A DNA stretch of 39,202 bases from assembly GCA_017474455.1 (NCBI GenBank), contig JAFVHP010000017.1:1-39202 (forward strand). Reading direction: 5' to 3'. The stretch comes from Lachnospiraceae bacterium. GTDB lineage: Bacteria > Bacillota > Clostridia > Lachnospirales > Lachnospiraceae. Positions 17,179 to 26,651 of this stretch are shown in pieces. A program made the translations under genes and the position numbers. Within the stretch, counting starts at the first letter, position 1; each line of letters begins with the position of its first letter. The notes under the pieces were generated by a model. That model was not told where the DNA came from, searched no databases, and saw nothing but the letters and a program-made list of their open reading frames with translations.

Positions 17179-18366
17179 ATGAACACAGAACTGAAGGCTG
17201 CAATGGAAGCGCTGGAAAAAGAGAAGAATATCAGCGCGGATACTTTGTTTGATGCAATCGAGAATGCCCTTCTCACAGCCTGCCGGAATAATTTCGGCAA
17301 GGCTGACAACATCAGTGTATCCATAGACAGGGATACATTTGAATACAAAGTTACAGCCAGAAAGACAGTTGTCGGCAGCAAAGATGACATAGAAGACAAG
17401 GCTCTTCAGATCACAAAGGAGGATGCTGCACAGCTCCATCTTAATGCAGAAGTCGGCGATGAAGTGGATGTGCCTGTGGACTCACAGTCCTTTGGCCGTA
17501 TCGCCACCCAGATCGCGAAAAACGTCATTCTCCAGAAGATCCGTGAAGAAGAGAGAAGCGTTGTTTATGATTATTTCTCCGAAAAAGAAGGACAGGCGGT
17601 CACCGGTGTAGTGCAGAGAAGTACAGGCAGAGGTATCAGCATCAACCTCGGCAGGGCGGACGGTTTCCTTGCCGAAAAGGAACAGGTGCATTCCGAGAGG
17701 CTCCGCCCGCAGGACAGGGTCAAGGTATTTGTGCTGGAGGTAAGATCCACGCCCAGAGGCCCGAGAGTGCTGGTCAGCCGGACACACCCCGATCTTGTCC
17801 GCAAACTTTTTGAAGAAGAAGTCACTGAGATCAGGGAAGGTGTAGTCGAGATCAGGAGCATAGCCAGGGAAGCGGGAAGCCGTACCAAGATTGCGGTCTG
17901 TTCAAATGATGAGAATGTTGATCCGGTCGGCGCCTGTGTCGGTATGAACGGTATCCGTGTCAACAATATCGTGGATGAACTGCGCGGTGAAAAGATCGAT
18001 ATTGTGAACTGGGATGAAAACCCCGGCAACTTTATCCAGAATGCCCTTTCGCCGGCAAAGATCATTGCTGTTTTTGCCGATCCGGAAGAACGTTCCGCGA
18101 AGGTCGTTGTCCCTGATTACCAGCTGTCGCTTGCCATCGGCAGGGAAGGCCAGAATGCCCGTCTTGCGGCAAGGCTTACCGGATACAAGATCGATATCAA
18201 GAGCGAGACGCAGGCCAAGGACGCTCCCGGATTCAGATATGAAGACTACTTCGATGATGACGAAGAAGGTTATTACGAAGAAGGCTACTATGAAGAAGAC
18301 ACTGAAGGCGGGGAGTATGAGGAAGGATATTACGCAGACGAGCCCGCTGAAAGTGATCCTGCCTGA
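17179..18366 (+). CDS. nusA: transcription termination/antitermination protein NusA
   Basis: RNA-polymerase-bound factor that modulates pausing, termination and antitermination. The 395 residues contain the N-terminal RNAP-binding domain (1-125), an S1 domain (about 135-200, with GVVQRSTGRGISINLGRADGF split across it), and two KH domains (about 230-350), including CVGMNGIRVNNIVDELRGEKI and SLAIGREGQNARLAARLTGY. Residues from about 354 to the end form an unusual acidic tyrosine-rich tail built from imperfect EEGYY units. An AGAGGAGA site precedes the ATG. It follows rimP by 20 bases and is followed by ylxR after 3. Gram-positive NusA normally ends soon after KH2, so the tail is an addition, not a replacement of the proteobacterial repeats. 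Confidence 0.97.
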   Translation: MNTELKAAMEALEKEKNISADTLFDAIENALLTACRNNFGKADNISVSIDRDTFEYKVTARKTVVGSKDDIEDKALQITKEDAAQLHLNAEVGDEVDVPVDSQSFGRIATQIAKNVILQKIREEERSVVYDYFSEKEGQAVTGVVQRSTGRGISINLGRADGFLAEKEQVHSERLRPQDRVKVFVLEVRSTPRGPRVLVSRTHPDLVRKLFEEEVTEIREGVVEIRSIAREAGSRTKIAVCSNDENVDPVGACVGMNGIRVNNIVDELRGEKIDIVNWDENPGNFIQNALSPAKIIAVFADPEERSAKVVVPDYQLSLAIGREGQNARLAARLTGYKIDIKSETQAKDAPGFRYEDYFDDDEEGYYEEGYYEEDTEGGEYEEGYYADEPAESDPA

Positions 18367-18369
18367 TCC

Positions 18370-18663
18370 ATGATCAGATCGGGAGATAAGTATCTGCCGG
18401 GCAGGCAGTGTGCCGGCTGCGGGATGAAAAGACCCCGGAACGAACTGCTGAGGGTCGCTGCGGACAGGGATGGAATGCTCCGTTTCGATGAGGCGGGAAG
18501 GATGCCGGGCAGAGGAGCATATATCTGCAGGAATGCTGCCTGCCTTGACAGGGCACTGCTTAAAAAGAGTTTTGCCAGGATCCTCCACCGGAACGTCATT
18601 ATTGCGGATGAGGCAGTACAGGAACTGAAAAAACGGATAACGGAAACAAGTGACAATGAATAA
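18370..18663 (+). CDS. ylxR: YlxR family nucleic-acid-binding protein (DUF448)
   Basis: Small basic protein of the nusA-infB operon; family structures suggest RNA binding, and a role in transcription regulation has been proposed in Bacillus. The 97 residues have the family motifs RQCAGCGMKRPRNELLRV (CxxC pair), GRMPGRGAYIC near the middle, and the basic LLKKSFARIL segment. It starts three bases after nusA and overlaps ylxQ by eight bases, so translation of the three is likely coupled. No strong ribosome site is seen. Confidence 0.92.
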   Translation: MIRSGDKYLPGRQCAGCGMKRPRNELLRVAADRDGMLRFDEAGRMPGRGAYICRNAACLDRALLKKSFARILHRNVIIADEAVQELKKRITETSDNE

Positions 18664-18970
18664 CAGATTCTATTCCCTGCTCGGCCTGGCGGCAAAAGCC
18701 GGAAAGATCGCAAGCGGCAGTTTCAGGACCGAACAGGAAATAAAGAATGGCAGGGCCTGTCTTGTCATCATGTCGGATGACATCGGGCAGGCAGTAGCCG
18801 AAAAATTAAGGGACTGCAGTAATGCAAAGAATGTCGTGTGCATTACAACAGGAGACAGGGACAGTCTTTCACATGCAGTCGGAAGAGATGGCCGTTCATG
18901 TCTGGCGGTCACGGATGAAGGATTTGCGGCGGCACTGCTTAAGCTGCTATCGCAAGACAGTGCGCAATAA
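18656..18970 (+). CDS. ylxQ: L7Ae-family ribosomal protein YlxQ
   Basis: L7Ae/L30e-type K-turn RNA-binding protein. The 104 residues start NRFYSLLGLAAKAGKIASG, the family N-terminus, followed by EQEIKNGRACLVIMSDDI and a C-terminal VTDEGFAAALLKLL helix. A GTG at 18650 is also in frame, but ATG 18656 gives the normal start. It overlaps ylxR by eight bases. It is the only L7Ae-type gene in the window; the paralogue often found between rpoC and rpsL in Firmicutes is absent here. Confidence 0.9.
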   Translation: MNNRFYSLLGLAAKAGKIASGSFRTEQEIKNGRACLVIMSDDIGQAVAEKLRDCSNAKNVVCITTGDRDSLSHAVGRDGRSCLAVTDEGFAAALLKLLSQDSAQ

Positions 18971-18994
18971 GAGTTATAAAAGAAAGAGGTTTTC

Positions 18995-21900
18995 ATGGCA
19001 AAGACTAAAATCAGTGAACTGGAAAAGCAGTACGGTGTCGATCGCAAGGATATCATAGCTTTTCTTAATGAGCAGGGGATTGAGGCCAAGACTGCGAACA
19101 GCAGCATCGAGGATGAAGCAGTCTCGCAGGTCCTTAAGCATTTTGCTCCGGAAATTGAGAAAAAGCAGCCATCAGCCGGTTCACAGACAGTCCGGACTGC
19201 TGATGCAGACCGAACAGCCGAAAGACCAGCCGAAAGACCGGCCCCGGCTAAAAAGCCTGATGCGGCCGGGACTCCCGCTAAAGACGGACAGCAGGTCCAG
19301 CCGCCGAAGAAAAAGAAGATAATCTTTGTCACGGGACAGGGATCTGCACAGGGCCAGAAGGCTACACAGGGCAAGGCATATACCGGCGGTTCCTATCCCG
19401 GAACCGGCTCATACGGTAAAAAGCCCGGACGCCCCCAGGACCGTCAGGCCGATAACAGAGGCCAGAAGGGCAGGATGCAGGCACAGCAGGCATATCATCC
19501 TATCAAGCCGAAAACCGTGCCTTCAACAATGGAAGTCGACTATCATAAGCCGCAGCCTCAGCCTAAGCCTAAAACAGCGGAAACAGAAGCGGACATCCAG
19601 ATCGAAAAGACTGCAGATCTCCTGCAGCAGCCCGCCTCAGCTGTTCCGGAGAATATTGAAGAAGTCACAGAAACGGCTGCTGTTGTCAGCGCGGAAGCAC
19701 AGCAGGTTGAGAATACAGAAGAACAGACTGTAAGGAAAGAAGAACCGGCAGTTTCTGCCGCTCCTTCAGAGAATGTTCCCGAAAAGAAAGCGGAGACCGC
19801 CGGCAATACCGAAGACAGGCCGCATACTTCCGTTAATGCGCCGGAGAGAAGGCCCGTACGCAGGAACGATGCGCAAAGACAGCCTGCCGGGAATGAGTCT
19901 GACATGCATCGCAGGGACGACAGAAGAGGCGGCACCGCTTCGGCGCCCGGAAGGGACAGGACGACGCAGACCGGGTACGGGAACAGGAACAGCCAGAACC
20001 AGGGAAGACCGGCGAGGCAGGGCGCTGCTCCTTTCAGAAACCAGGGCGCGCAGGGCGGCCAGTCTGCACCGGGTCAGACAGGCGGTCAGGGAGGCCGCGG
20101 CGGACAGCGCCAGGCCGGTACCGCACTGCCTGGAAGAGACAGGAGAACACAGGGAGCAAGGCCCGAGAGCGCTTCCCGCAAGGATAATCCCGCAGACAAG
20201 CGCAGGGATGACAAGAGAAAAAATGTCCAGGAAAAGGACAGGCATTCAAGGAAAGACCTGATCTACCAGCAGGAAGACGAACCCGCACGCAGAAACAGAG
20301 CCGGCCGTTTCATTAAGCCCGAGAAGAAGGCTGAAGAGGTCGTCGAAGAGCAAATCAAGGTCATCAGCGTGCCCGAAAAGATCACTTTGAGGGAGCTTGC
20401 CGAGAAAATGCGGATGCAGCCTGCGGAGATCATTAAAAAGCTGTTCCTTCAGGGACAGGTCACCACAGTCAATTCCGAACTGACTTATGACGAAGCGGAA
20501 GCGATCGCGGTCGATTATGATATTCTCTGTGAGAAAGAGCAGAAAGTTGATGTGATCGAGGAACTGCTCAAAGAAGAGGACGATCCTGAAGAAACGCTGC
20601 GTGACAGGGCACCTGTCATCTGCGTGATGGGCCATGTCGATCACGGAAAAACATCTCTGCTTGACGCGATCAGGAATTCCAACGTGACCGACAGGGAAGC
20701 CGGCGGCATAACCCAGCACATCGGTGCGTATACCGTCAGTGTAGACGGAAGGACGATCACTTTCCTCGATACCCCCGGTCATGAAGCGTTCACCGCAATG
20801 CGTATGCGCGGCGCTAATTCAACGGATATCGCGGTGCTTGTCATTGCGGCGGATGACGGTGTCATGCCGCAGACGGTGGAAGCGATCAATCATGCCAAAG
20901 CGGCCGGCGTTGAGATCATTGTCGCCGTCAATAAGATCGATAAACCGGATGCCAATCCGGAACGCGTAAAGCAGGAAATGACGGAATACGAACTGGTACC
21001 GACCGAGTGGGGCGGTTCCACGGAATTTGTCAATGTTTCCGCAAAGACCGGAGAAGGTCTGGATACACTGCTTGAGACCATACTGCTTACCGCGGATATC
21101 ATGGAACTTAAGGCCAATCCTGACAGAAAGGCCAGAGGCCTTGTACTGGAGGCAAAACTCGATAAGGGCAGAGGCCCGGTTGCAAATGTCCTGATCCAGA
21201 AAGGTACACTTCATACCGGAGATTATATTTCTGCCGGTGCAAGCCACGGCCGCGTCCGTGCCATGATCGACGACAAAGGCAGGAAGATCAAGGAAGCTGG
21301 TCCATCCACCCCTGTTGAAGTCCTTGGACTTTCTGACGTACCCGGAGCCGGTGAGATCATCCTTGCGCATGATGATGAAAAGACTGCGAAGAGTTACGCT
21401 GAAACATATAAAGTCCAGCATAAGGCCGACCTCATCGAAGATACGAAGATGAGAATGAGCCTTGACGACCTGTTCAACCAGATGAAGGAAGGTACGCTCA
21501 AGGAGTTCAACCTTATCCTGAAAGCGGATGTGCAGGGCAGTGTCGAAGCGCTGCGGCAGAGCCTTCTGAAGCTTTCCAATGATGAAGTCCTGGTCAAGGT
21601 CATCCATGCAGCTGTCGGCAATATCACGGAATCGGACATATCCCTTGCGTCCGCTTCAAATGCTGTCATTATCGGCTTCAATGTAAAGATGGATGCGATC
21701 GTCAAGTCAATGGCGGATTCGGAAGGTGTCGATGTCAGGCTTTATTCGGTCATCTACCAGGCGATCGATGATGTGGAAGCAGCCCTTAAGGGAATGCTTG
21801 CACCGGTATATGAAGAGAAGATCATCGGTCATGCCGAGATCAGACAGATCTTCAAAGCATCCGCGGTCGGCAATATTGCCGGTTCCTATGTTACGGACGG

Positions 21901-22108
21901 CATTTTCCAGAGAGGCTGCAAGATCCGCTTAAGGAGAGACGGTGAACTGATCTACGAAGGTTCGCTTGCATCCTTAAAGAGATTCAAGGATGATGTGAAG
22001 GAAGTCCGTGAAGGATTTGAATGCGGTCTCGTATTTGACGGTTTTGATAAGATAGCCGTCGGAGATATCGCTGAAGGGTATATTCTGGTAGAGGTTCCCA
22101 GAACATGA
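18995..22108 (+). CDS. infB: translation initiation factor IF-2
   Basis: GTPase that places initiator fMet-tRNA on the 30S subunit and promotes subunit joining. At 1037 residues it is long for a Gram-positive IF-2. An IF2N domain sits at 1-50, then a disordered linker rich in Gln, Ala, Pro, Gly and Arg (about 55-445), a second IF2N-like domain (about 455-510, [21 protein letters not shown]), and the G domain. The G domain has GHVDHGKT from about 546, DTPGHEAF near 592, and [10 protein letters not shown] near 646. Domains II, III and the fMet-binding C-terminal domain follow ([20 protein letters not shown]). An AGAGG site precedes the ATG. Its stop overlaps the rbfA start by four bases. ylxP, often next in Firmicutes, is missing. 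Confidence 0.98.
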   Translation: MAKTKISELEKQYGVDRKDIIAFLNEQGIEAKTANSSIEDEAVSQVLKHFAPEIEKKQPSAGSQTVRTADADRTAERPAERPAPAKKPDAAGTPAKDGQQVQPPKKKKIIFVTGQGSAQGQKATQGKAYTGGSYPGTGSYGKKPGRPQDRQADNRGQKGRMQAQQAYHPIKPKTVPSTMEVDYHKPQPQPKPKTAETEADIQIEKTADLLQQPASAVPENIEEVTETAAVVSAEAQQVENTEEQTVRKEEPAVSAAPSENVPEKKAETAGNTEDRPHTSVNAPERRPVRRNDAQRQPAGNESDMHRRDDRRGGTASAPGRDRTTQTGYGNRNSQNQGRPARQGAAPFRNQGAQGGQSAPGQTGGQGGRGGQRQAGTALPGRDRRTQGARPESASRKDNPADKRRDDKRKNVQEKDRHSRKDLIYQQEDEPARRNRAGRFIKPEKKAEEVVEEQIKVISVPEKITLRELAEKMRMQPAEIIKKLFLQGQVTTVNSELTYDEAEAIAVDYDILCEKEQKVDVIEELLKEEDDPEETLRDRAPVICVMGHVDHGKTSLLDAIRNSNVTDREAGGITQHIGAYTVSVDGRTITFLDTPGHEAFTAMRMRGANSTDIAVLVIAADDGVMPQTVEAINHAKAAGVEIIVAVNKIDKPDANPERVKQEMTEYELVPTEWGGSTEFVNVSAKTGEGLDTLLETILLTADIMELKANPDRKARGLVLEAKLDKGRGPVANVLIQKGTLHTGDYISAGASHGRVRAMIDDKGRKIKEAGPSTPVEVLGLSDVPGAGEIILAHDDEKTAKSYAETYKVQHKADLIEDTKMRMSLDDLFNQMKEGTLKEFNLILKADVQGSVEALRQSLLKLSNDEVLVKVIHAAVGNITESDISLASASNAVIIGFNVKMDAIVKSMADSEGVDVRLYSVIYQAIDDVEAALKGMLAPVYEEKIIGHAEIRQIFKASAVGNIAGSYVTDGIFQRGCKIRLRRDGELIYEGSLASLKRFKDDVKEVREGFECGLVFDGFDKIAVGDIAEGYILVEVPRT

Positions 22109-22521
22109 GAAAGAACAGCGTCAAAAACAGGCGCATAAATGATGAAGTACAAAGGGCGCTCGCCTCGATCATCCGCGATGATATCAAGGATCCGAGGATC
22201 AGCGAGCTGCTGAGCGTCGTGCAGGTCGAGGTCGCTCCCGATCTGAAGACCTGCAGGGCGTGGATCAGTGTATACGGATCCAGGGAGGATTCGGAACGCA
22301 CTCTGGAAGGGCTGGAATCCGCTTCAGGGATGATCAGGTCTTCTCTTGCAAGGAGAGTGAACCTGCGCAATACACCCCAGATCAGATTTATCATGGATGA
22401 TTCGATCGCTTACGGCGTCGAGATGTCCCACCGCATCGATGAAGTGACGGCTATGGATAATATGGCCATAGCTGCCAGGGGTGAAGCGGATACAGATGAA
22501 CAGACTGAGGAAACCGAATGA
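22105..22521 (+). CDS. rbfA: ribosome-binding factor A
   Basis: Small KH-type protein for late 30S maturation and 16S 5'-end processing. The 138 residues show NRRINDEVQRALASIIRDDI, KDPRISELLSVVQVEVAPDL, the conserved AWISVYG strand, and LRNTPQIRFIMDDSIAYG. The last 20 residues are acidic (Asp, Glu, Thr) and less conserved. ATGA overlaps link it to infB upstream and to nrnA downstream. Confidence 0.96.
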   Translation: MRKNSVKNRRINDEVQRALASIIRDDIKDPRISELLSVVQVEVAPDLKTCRAWISVYGSREDSERTLEGLESASGMIRSSLARRVNLRNTPQIRFIMDDSIAYGVEMSHRIDEVTAMDNMAIAARGEADTDEQTEETE

Positions 22522-23474
22522 ATCTGCTGGATGAAATAGCAGGAGCAAAAACGATAGGCATAGCAGGGCATGAAAGACCGGACGGTGACTGCATCGGGTC
22601 GTGCATGGCCTGCGCTCTTTATATTGAGAAAGCGTTTCCGGATGTACGGGCAGATGTTTTCGCCCAGGAACTGCCGGGCAGCCTTCTTAAGAATATTCCC
22701 GCCTCTGAAAAGATAAGATACAACGGGGCGACGGATATAGAGCATTATGACTGCTTTATCGTACTGGATACCGGGGCAGGAAGGCTCGCAGAAGCGGAAA
22801 AACATTTCGAGTCTGCCTTGAAAACGATCAATATCGATCATCATGTCAGCAATCCCGGCGCGGGAGATGTGAACTGCATCGATCCCGAAGCCAGCAGTAC
22901 CTGTGAAGTCCTTTACAGGACGATGGATCCTTCGCTGATCGATGAAAAGATAGCGAGATGCCTATATATCGGTATCGTTACGGATACAGGCGTATTCAGA
23001 TACAACACTACTTCTGCCGCTACTATGGAGCTGGCCGGAAAGCTTATGGGCTACTGCAAAGACTTCCCGGATATAGTAAAGGAAGTCTTCTACGCAAAAA
23101 CCCCTGTACAGCAGAAGGTAATGGGCTATGTCCTGTATAACAGCGTGCTTTCGCTGGAGGGCAGGTTGATAACGGGAATGATCACTTATGATGAACTGCA
23201 AAGACTCCATGCGGGCATTAATGATATTGAAGGCATTTCCAGCCAGCTCATGCTGACTGAGGGGACGGAAGCAGCTGTTTTCATCCATGGTTCACAAAAC
23301 GGTGAGTTCAGGGTAAGCATGAGGTCTGCAGGCAGGGTCGACTGCGCTGCGATCACCGGAAAACTGGGCGGCGGCGGGCATGCCGGTGCGGCCGGTATGA
23401 CTTTCACCGGGGATCCCCTTGACATGATAAAGACGATCGAACAAATGGTAAAGGATCAGCTGGATGCGGTCTGA
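22518..23474 (+). CDS. nrnA: DHH/DHHA1 phosphoesterase NrnA (oligoribonuclease / pAp phosphatase)
   Basis: Degrades short oligoribonucleotides to mononucleotides, and in characterised members also dephosphorylates pAp; cytoplasmic, manganese-dependent. The 318 residues contain HERPDGDCIGSC (motif I), the DTG motif, Asp107-His108-His109 in INIDHHVSNPG, and GIVTDTGVFRYNTTSAAT. The C-terminal DHHA1 domain carries GGGGHAGAAGMTF. Family relatives include c-di-AMP hydrolases, but the genomic position between rbfA and truB favours NrnA. It overlaps rbfA by four bases and truB by eleven. Confidence 0.93.
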   Translation: MNLLDEIAGAKTIGIAGHERPDGDCIGSCMACALYIEKAFPDVRADVFAQELPGSLLKNIPASEKIRYNGATDIEHYDCFIVLDTGAGRLAEAEKHFESALKTINIDHHVSNPGAGDVNCIDPEASSTCEVLYRTMDPSLIDEKIARCLYIGIVTDTGVFRYNTTSAATMELAGKLMGYCKDFPDIVKEVFYAKTPVQQKVMGYVLYNSVLSLEGRLITGMITYDELQRLHAGINDIEGISSQLMLTEGTEAAVFIHGSQNGEFRVSMRSAGRVDCAAITGKLGGGGHAGAAGMTFTGDPLDMIKTIEQMVKDQLDAV

Positions 23475-24402
23475 AGCAGCTTATTGCGGTATCATCAACG
23501 TTTTTAAGGAAGCCGGTTATACGTCAAACGATGTAGTTGCAAAGCTGCGCGGAATCCTCAGAATGAGGAAGATCGGACATACCGGGACTTTGGATCCGCA
23601 GGCTGTCGGCGTCCTTCCGGTCTGTCTGGGGCCGGCGACCAGGATCTGCAGCATGCTGACGGATGAAGATAAGGAATATGAATGTGTCTGCCGCCTGGGC
23701 GTGACGACCGATACACTTGATATGACCGGTACGGTGACCGCATCTGTGCCGGATGAAGAAGTCCTGCAGAAGGTCAGTCCGGAACTTCTGGCCGGTACAG
23801 CCGGCAGGTTTGTCTGTACCTACGAACAGCTTCCGCCCATGTATTCCGCCGTCAAGATCGGCGGAAAAAAGCTTTATGAGTACGCGAGGCGGGGAGAAAC
23901 AGTTGAACGCCGGACAAGAAGCGTGACGATACACAGTCTGGATATTACAGATGTTTCCCTTCCCGTTTTTAAAATGCGTATCCGCTGCTCCAAAGGTACC
24001 TATATCCGCTCTCTGTGCAGCGACATCGGTGATGCCCTCGGCACGGGTGCAGTTATGGAATCGCTGGTACGTACCAGGGTCGGACGGTTCGGGATCGACA
24101 GCGCCGTAAGCCTTGAACGGCTGGAAAATATAATGAAAACGGAACCTGAAAAGATCCCGGGCTGTATCATGACGCTGGATGAATACTTTGACAGGTATGC
24201 CCGCATAATTGTAAAGCCTGATGCGGCAAGGTTTTTGCTGAACGGAAACCCTGTCCGTTTTGACCAGGCCGGGGACGAGACTTTCAGTCCGGAAAACGGG
24301 GATATTGTCAGAATGTGTGACGATAACGGACGTTTTCTGGCTCTCTACAGTACAGACTGTTCCAGAGAGCTCTTTATTCCATATAAAATGTTTTTATTAT
24401 GA
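23464..24402 (+). CDS. truB: tRNA pseudouridine(55) synthase TruB
   Basis: Makes pseudouridine 55 in the T loop of tRNAs and acts as a tRNA chaperone. In 312 residues the catalytic motif GHTGTLDPQAVGVLPVCLG holds Asp44; KEYECVCRLGVTTDTLDMTG, QLPPMYSAVKIGGKKLYEYAR and the SKGTYIRSLCSDIG block follow. A C-terminal PUA-like segment is present (PDAARFLLNGNPVRF). The ATG lies 11 bases inside nrnA, so translation is likely coupled. Its TGA overlaps the ribF ATG. Confidence 0.96.
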   Translation: MRSEAAYCGIINVFKEAGYTSNDVVAKLRGILRMRKIGHTGTLDPQAVGVLPVCLGPATRICSMLTDEDKEYECVCRLGVTTDTLDMTGTVTASVPDEEVLQKVSPELLAGTAGRFVCTYEQLPPMYSAVKIGGKKLYEYARRGETVERRTRSVTIHSLDITDVSLPVFKMRIRCSKGTYIRSLCSDIGDALGTGAVMESLVRTRVGRFGIDSAVSLERLENIMKTEPEKIPGCIMTLDEYFDRYARIIVKPDAARFLLNGNPVRFDQAGDETFSPENGDIVRMCDDNGRFLALYSTDCSRELFIPYKMFLL

Positions 24403-25355
24403 TCATCATTTCAGATTTAGCCGGCTTTATGCCGGATCAGAATTTCCAGAGCGCAGTCGCCATCGGTAAGTTTGACGGGATACACCGGGGACACCAGGCT
24501 CTTTTGCAGGACCTGAAAAATGCCGTGCGTGACAGTAAAGTCCCGTTAAAGAGCGTGGTATTCACCTTTGAGCCTTCACCTGAATACTTCTTTTCAAAAG
24601 GCAGGGTCAAATGCCTTATGACAGCGCGGGAAAAGAGGGAAGTCTTTGAAAAGACAGGCATAGATGTCCTTGTGGAATTCCCGTTCAATGAAGAGACTGC
24701 CGGTATGGACCCCCGGGATTTTATCAGAGATATACTGGGCGGCAGGCTCAGGGCAAAATGCATTTCCGGCGGTGAAGACCTTACTTTCGGAAAAGGAGGC
24801 CGCGGTACGATGCAGCTTCTGAAAGAAGAGTCCGGAGAGTTCGGCTTCCTTGTCAGATGTGTCGGCAAAGTCAGTTACGGGGGAAGCCCTGTCAGTTCTA
24901 CGCGGATCAGGGAAGCCATCGCAGACGGGAAACTGTCCGAAGCGGCAAAAATGCTGGGGAGGCCGTTTGGCTTTACCGGGCCTGTGATCCACGGAAGACA
25001 TCTGGCCAGCAAAATGCATATGCCGACAATGAATCAGGCGATAGAGGATGAGAAATTCCTTCCGCCGTTTGGCGTGTATTATTCCGAGACCCGGATATGC
25101 GGCAGGATCATGCCGTCGATCACGAATATTGGCATAAAGCCCACGATCACGGATGAACACCGCCCGCTGGCAGAGACCTATGTATACGGAATGGATGAAG
25201 ATGTGTACGGACAGGAAGCCGAAGTCGGTCTTCTGGAATTCAGACGGGCAGAACAAAAATACGGTTCAGTGGAAGAACTTTCCCGTACACTTCAGGAAGA
25301 TATGGAAGCGGGTGCACAGTTTCACCGGGACAGAAACAGCACGGTATTGGGTTAA
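24399..25355 (+). CDS. ribF: bifunctional riboflavin kinase / FAD synthetase
   Basis: Converts riboflavin to FMN and FMN to FAD. The N-terminal adenylyltransferase domain has AIGKFDGIHRGHQALL, SGGEDLTFGKGGRG and SSTRIREAIADGKL. The C-terminal kinase domain has GRHLASKMHMPTMNQ (the PTxN motif), LPPFGVYYSET, SITNIGIKPTI, and LLEFRRAEQKYGSVEEL. The 318-residue length is normal. The ATG overlaps the truB stop. In many Firmicutes rpsO and pnp come next; here a secreted peptidase gene follows 15 bases later. Confidence 0.95.
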   Translation: MIIISDLAGFMPDQNFQSAVAIGKFDGIHRGHQALLQDLKNAVRDSKVPLKSVVFTFEPSPEYFFSKGRVKCLMTAREKREVFEKTGIDVLVEFPFNEETAGMDPRDFIRDILGGRLRAKCISGGEDLTFGKGGRGTMQLLKEESGEFGFLVRCVGKVSYGGSPVSSTRIREAIADGKLSEAAKMLGRPFGFTGPVIHGRHLASKMHMPTMNQAIEDEKFLPPFGVYYSETRICGRIMPSITNIGIKPTITDEHRPLAETYVYGMDEDVYGQEAEVGLLEFRRAEQKYGSVEELSRTLQEDMEAGAQFHRDRNSTVLG

Positions 25356-25370
25356 AAGGAGCATATGAGA

Positions 25371-26402
25371 ATGAACAGGCCGACCGGACTTGCAGCGACG
25401 GCGATCATGGCTGCTGCCGCAGTCCTTTGCTTTGGTATCAGGGCATACGCAGAAGATGAATACATAACATCCGCCGATCCCATCGGAGCCATGCTGCTGT
25501 ATGAAAATACAGTAAGTGAAGAAGAGTATATCGAAAGCGCCAGGGAGCTGGACCACATCTTTTCATATTATGATCATCTTGGCATCGCCAACGTCTCCGA
25601 TACTCTGAATATCCGGGAAGAGCCCTCCGAAACGGCTGAACTGGCCGGAAGGCTCCCTTCAAACGCTGTATGCAATGTGGTCGGTGAAGAGAACGGGTGG
25701 TATCAGATCGTGTCCGGCGAGGTGGAAGGATATGTCAAGGCCGATTATCTTGCGACCGGAGCGGATGCAAGGCTTCTGGCCAAAGACGCGATCTTCCTGC
25801 AGGCGGTCGTCCATGTGGATGAAGGCAAGCTTACCGTACGTCTTGAACCCGATGAAAGGGCAGGCGCCCTGACCGCAGTTTCCAACGGTGAAGTGCTGGA
25901 CGTTGTGGATGCCCTTGGAAACTGGGTCAAGATCAATCTGGATAACAATATCGCCTATGTATCTTCACGTTATGTTACGCTGGACAGATCTTTGAAAACG
26001 GCTGTATCGATCGCCGAACTGACTTACGGGACCGAAGTCAACAATATTAGGGCACAGCTCTGCAATTATGCGCAGCAGTTTATCGGGAATCCGTATGTCT
26101 GGGGCGGGACCAGCCTGACGAAAGGCGCCGACTGTTCTGGTTATGTCCAGACGATATATAAGACTTACGGAGTGACATTGCCGCGGGTCGCGGCTGACCA
26201 GGCCAGAGCTGGTACGATCATTCCCTATAGTGAAGCGCTGCCCGGGGACCTGGTATTCTATTCCAGCCGCGGATATATCGATCATGTTGCTATTTATATA
26301 GGAAACGGAATGGTCGTTAACGCAGGCAGCCCCAGAAGCGGTATCTGTGTCAAGGCAGCCAACTACAGGACGATAACCCGTGTCGTAAGAGTGCTCCCGT
26401 AA
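25371..26402 (+). CDS. secreted SH3b / NlpC-P60 cell-wall peptidase
   Basis: Likely gamma-D-glutamyl-diamino-acid endopeptidase that trims peptidoglycan stem peptides outside the membrane. A signal peptide (MNRP, hydrophobic core, AYA before EDEY) is followed by a short linker, two bacterial SH3 domains (about 75-125 with LNIREEPSETAEL and NGWYQIV; about 130-205 with LTVRLEPDERAG and NWVKINL), and an NlpC/P60 domain (about 220-343). Catalytic Cys255 lies in GADCSGYVQ and His305 in DHVAIYIGNG. ATG 25371 is chosen over ATG 25365 because AAAAGGAG (25354-25361) is nine bases from the former and only three from the latter. It is transcribed with or just after ribF; I see no terminator before the rplJ promoter. 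The exact substrate is not determined. Confidence 0.9.
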   Translation: MNRPTGLAATAIMAAAAVLCFGIRAYAEDEYITSADPIGAMLLYENTVSEEEYIESARELDHIFSYYDHLGIANVSDTLNIREEPSETAELAGRLPSNAVCNVVGEENGWYQIVSGEVEGYVKADYLATGADARLLAKDAIFLQAVVHVDEGKLTVRLEPDERAGALTAVSNGEVLDVVDALGNWVKINLDNNIAYVSSRYVTLDRSLKTAVSIAELTYGTEVNNIRAQLCNYAQQFIGNPYVWGGTSLTKGADCSGYVQTIYKTYGVTLPRVAADQARAGTIIPYSEALPGDLVFYSSRGYIDHVAIYIGNGMVVNAGSPRSGICVKAANYRTITRVVRVLP

Positions 26403-26428
26403 CGGGTAAATGAATTTTGATATTTGGC

Positions 26429-26457
26429 TTGACATAGTATCGTAAAGTATGTTAATT
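26429..26457 (+). promoter_or_regulatory. promoter of the rplJL operon
   Basis: Perfect -35 TTGACA (26429-26434) followed after 17 bases by TTAATT (26452-26457), or after 16 by GTTAAT. It lies 26 bases after the NlpC/P60 stop and immediately before the L10 leader. Confidence 0.7.
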
Positions 26458-26461
26458 TTTT

Positions 26462-26612
26462 AAGGCCGAAGACAGCAGGTGCCGACTGGCGTAAAGAATA
26501 CATTCTGCCTGCCGAGGATGGGAAACGATATTAACTGCGGACCGGCAGACGGTCCGGCAGATCTGATCGGTTAGAGATCCCCTGATCCGCGTTTTCGGGT
26601 CAGGGGTTTTTT
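26462..26612 (+). promoter_or_regulatory. ribosomal protein L10 leader with intrinsic terminator
   Basis: Autoregulatory leader bound by L10 (or L10-L12) that controls rplJL. The core has the recognisable GCCGAAGACAGCAGGTGC left arm and CTGCCTGCCGAGGA right arm, as in the known L10 leader family. A 7-bp hairpin CGGACCG/CGGTCCG (26538-26556) follows. Then comes a terminator: 26579-26589 pairs with 26596-26606 (11 bp, loop CGTTTT) and runs into six T (26607-26612). The expected logic, from the family, is that excess L10 binding favours termination before rplJ. Exact borders are approximate. Confidence 0.88.
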
Positions 26613-26651
26613 CATTTTCCTTCGGTACATATTCTATAAGGAGGTAAAGAA

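Noticed and set aside
18238-18366. Short tandem-like DNA repeats at the end of nusA as a possible CRISPR or VNTR
   Set aside because: The units are imperfect and coding (EEGYY), without unique spacers or leader.
19773-20261. 162-residue +1-frame reading frame inside infB
   Set aside because: It is Arg-rich and lies in the low-complexity linker, where biased composition opens alternative frames. No ribosome site and no recognisable domain.
26403-26651. A new small RNA or short gene in the 249-base gap before rplJ
   Set aside because: The gap is explained by a promoter, the recognised L10 leader core and its terminator.
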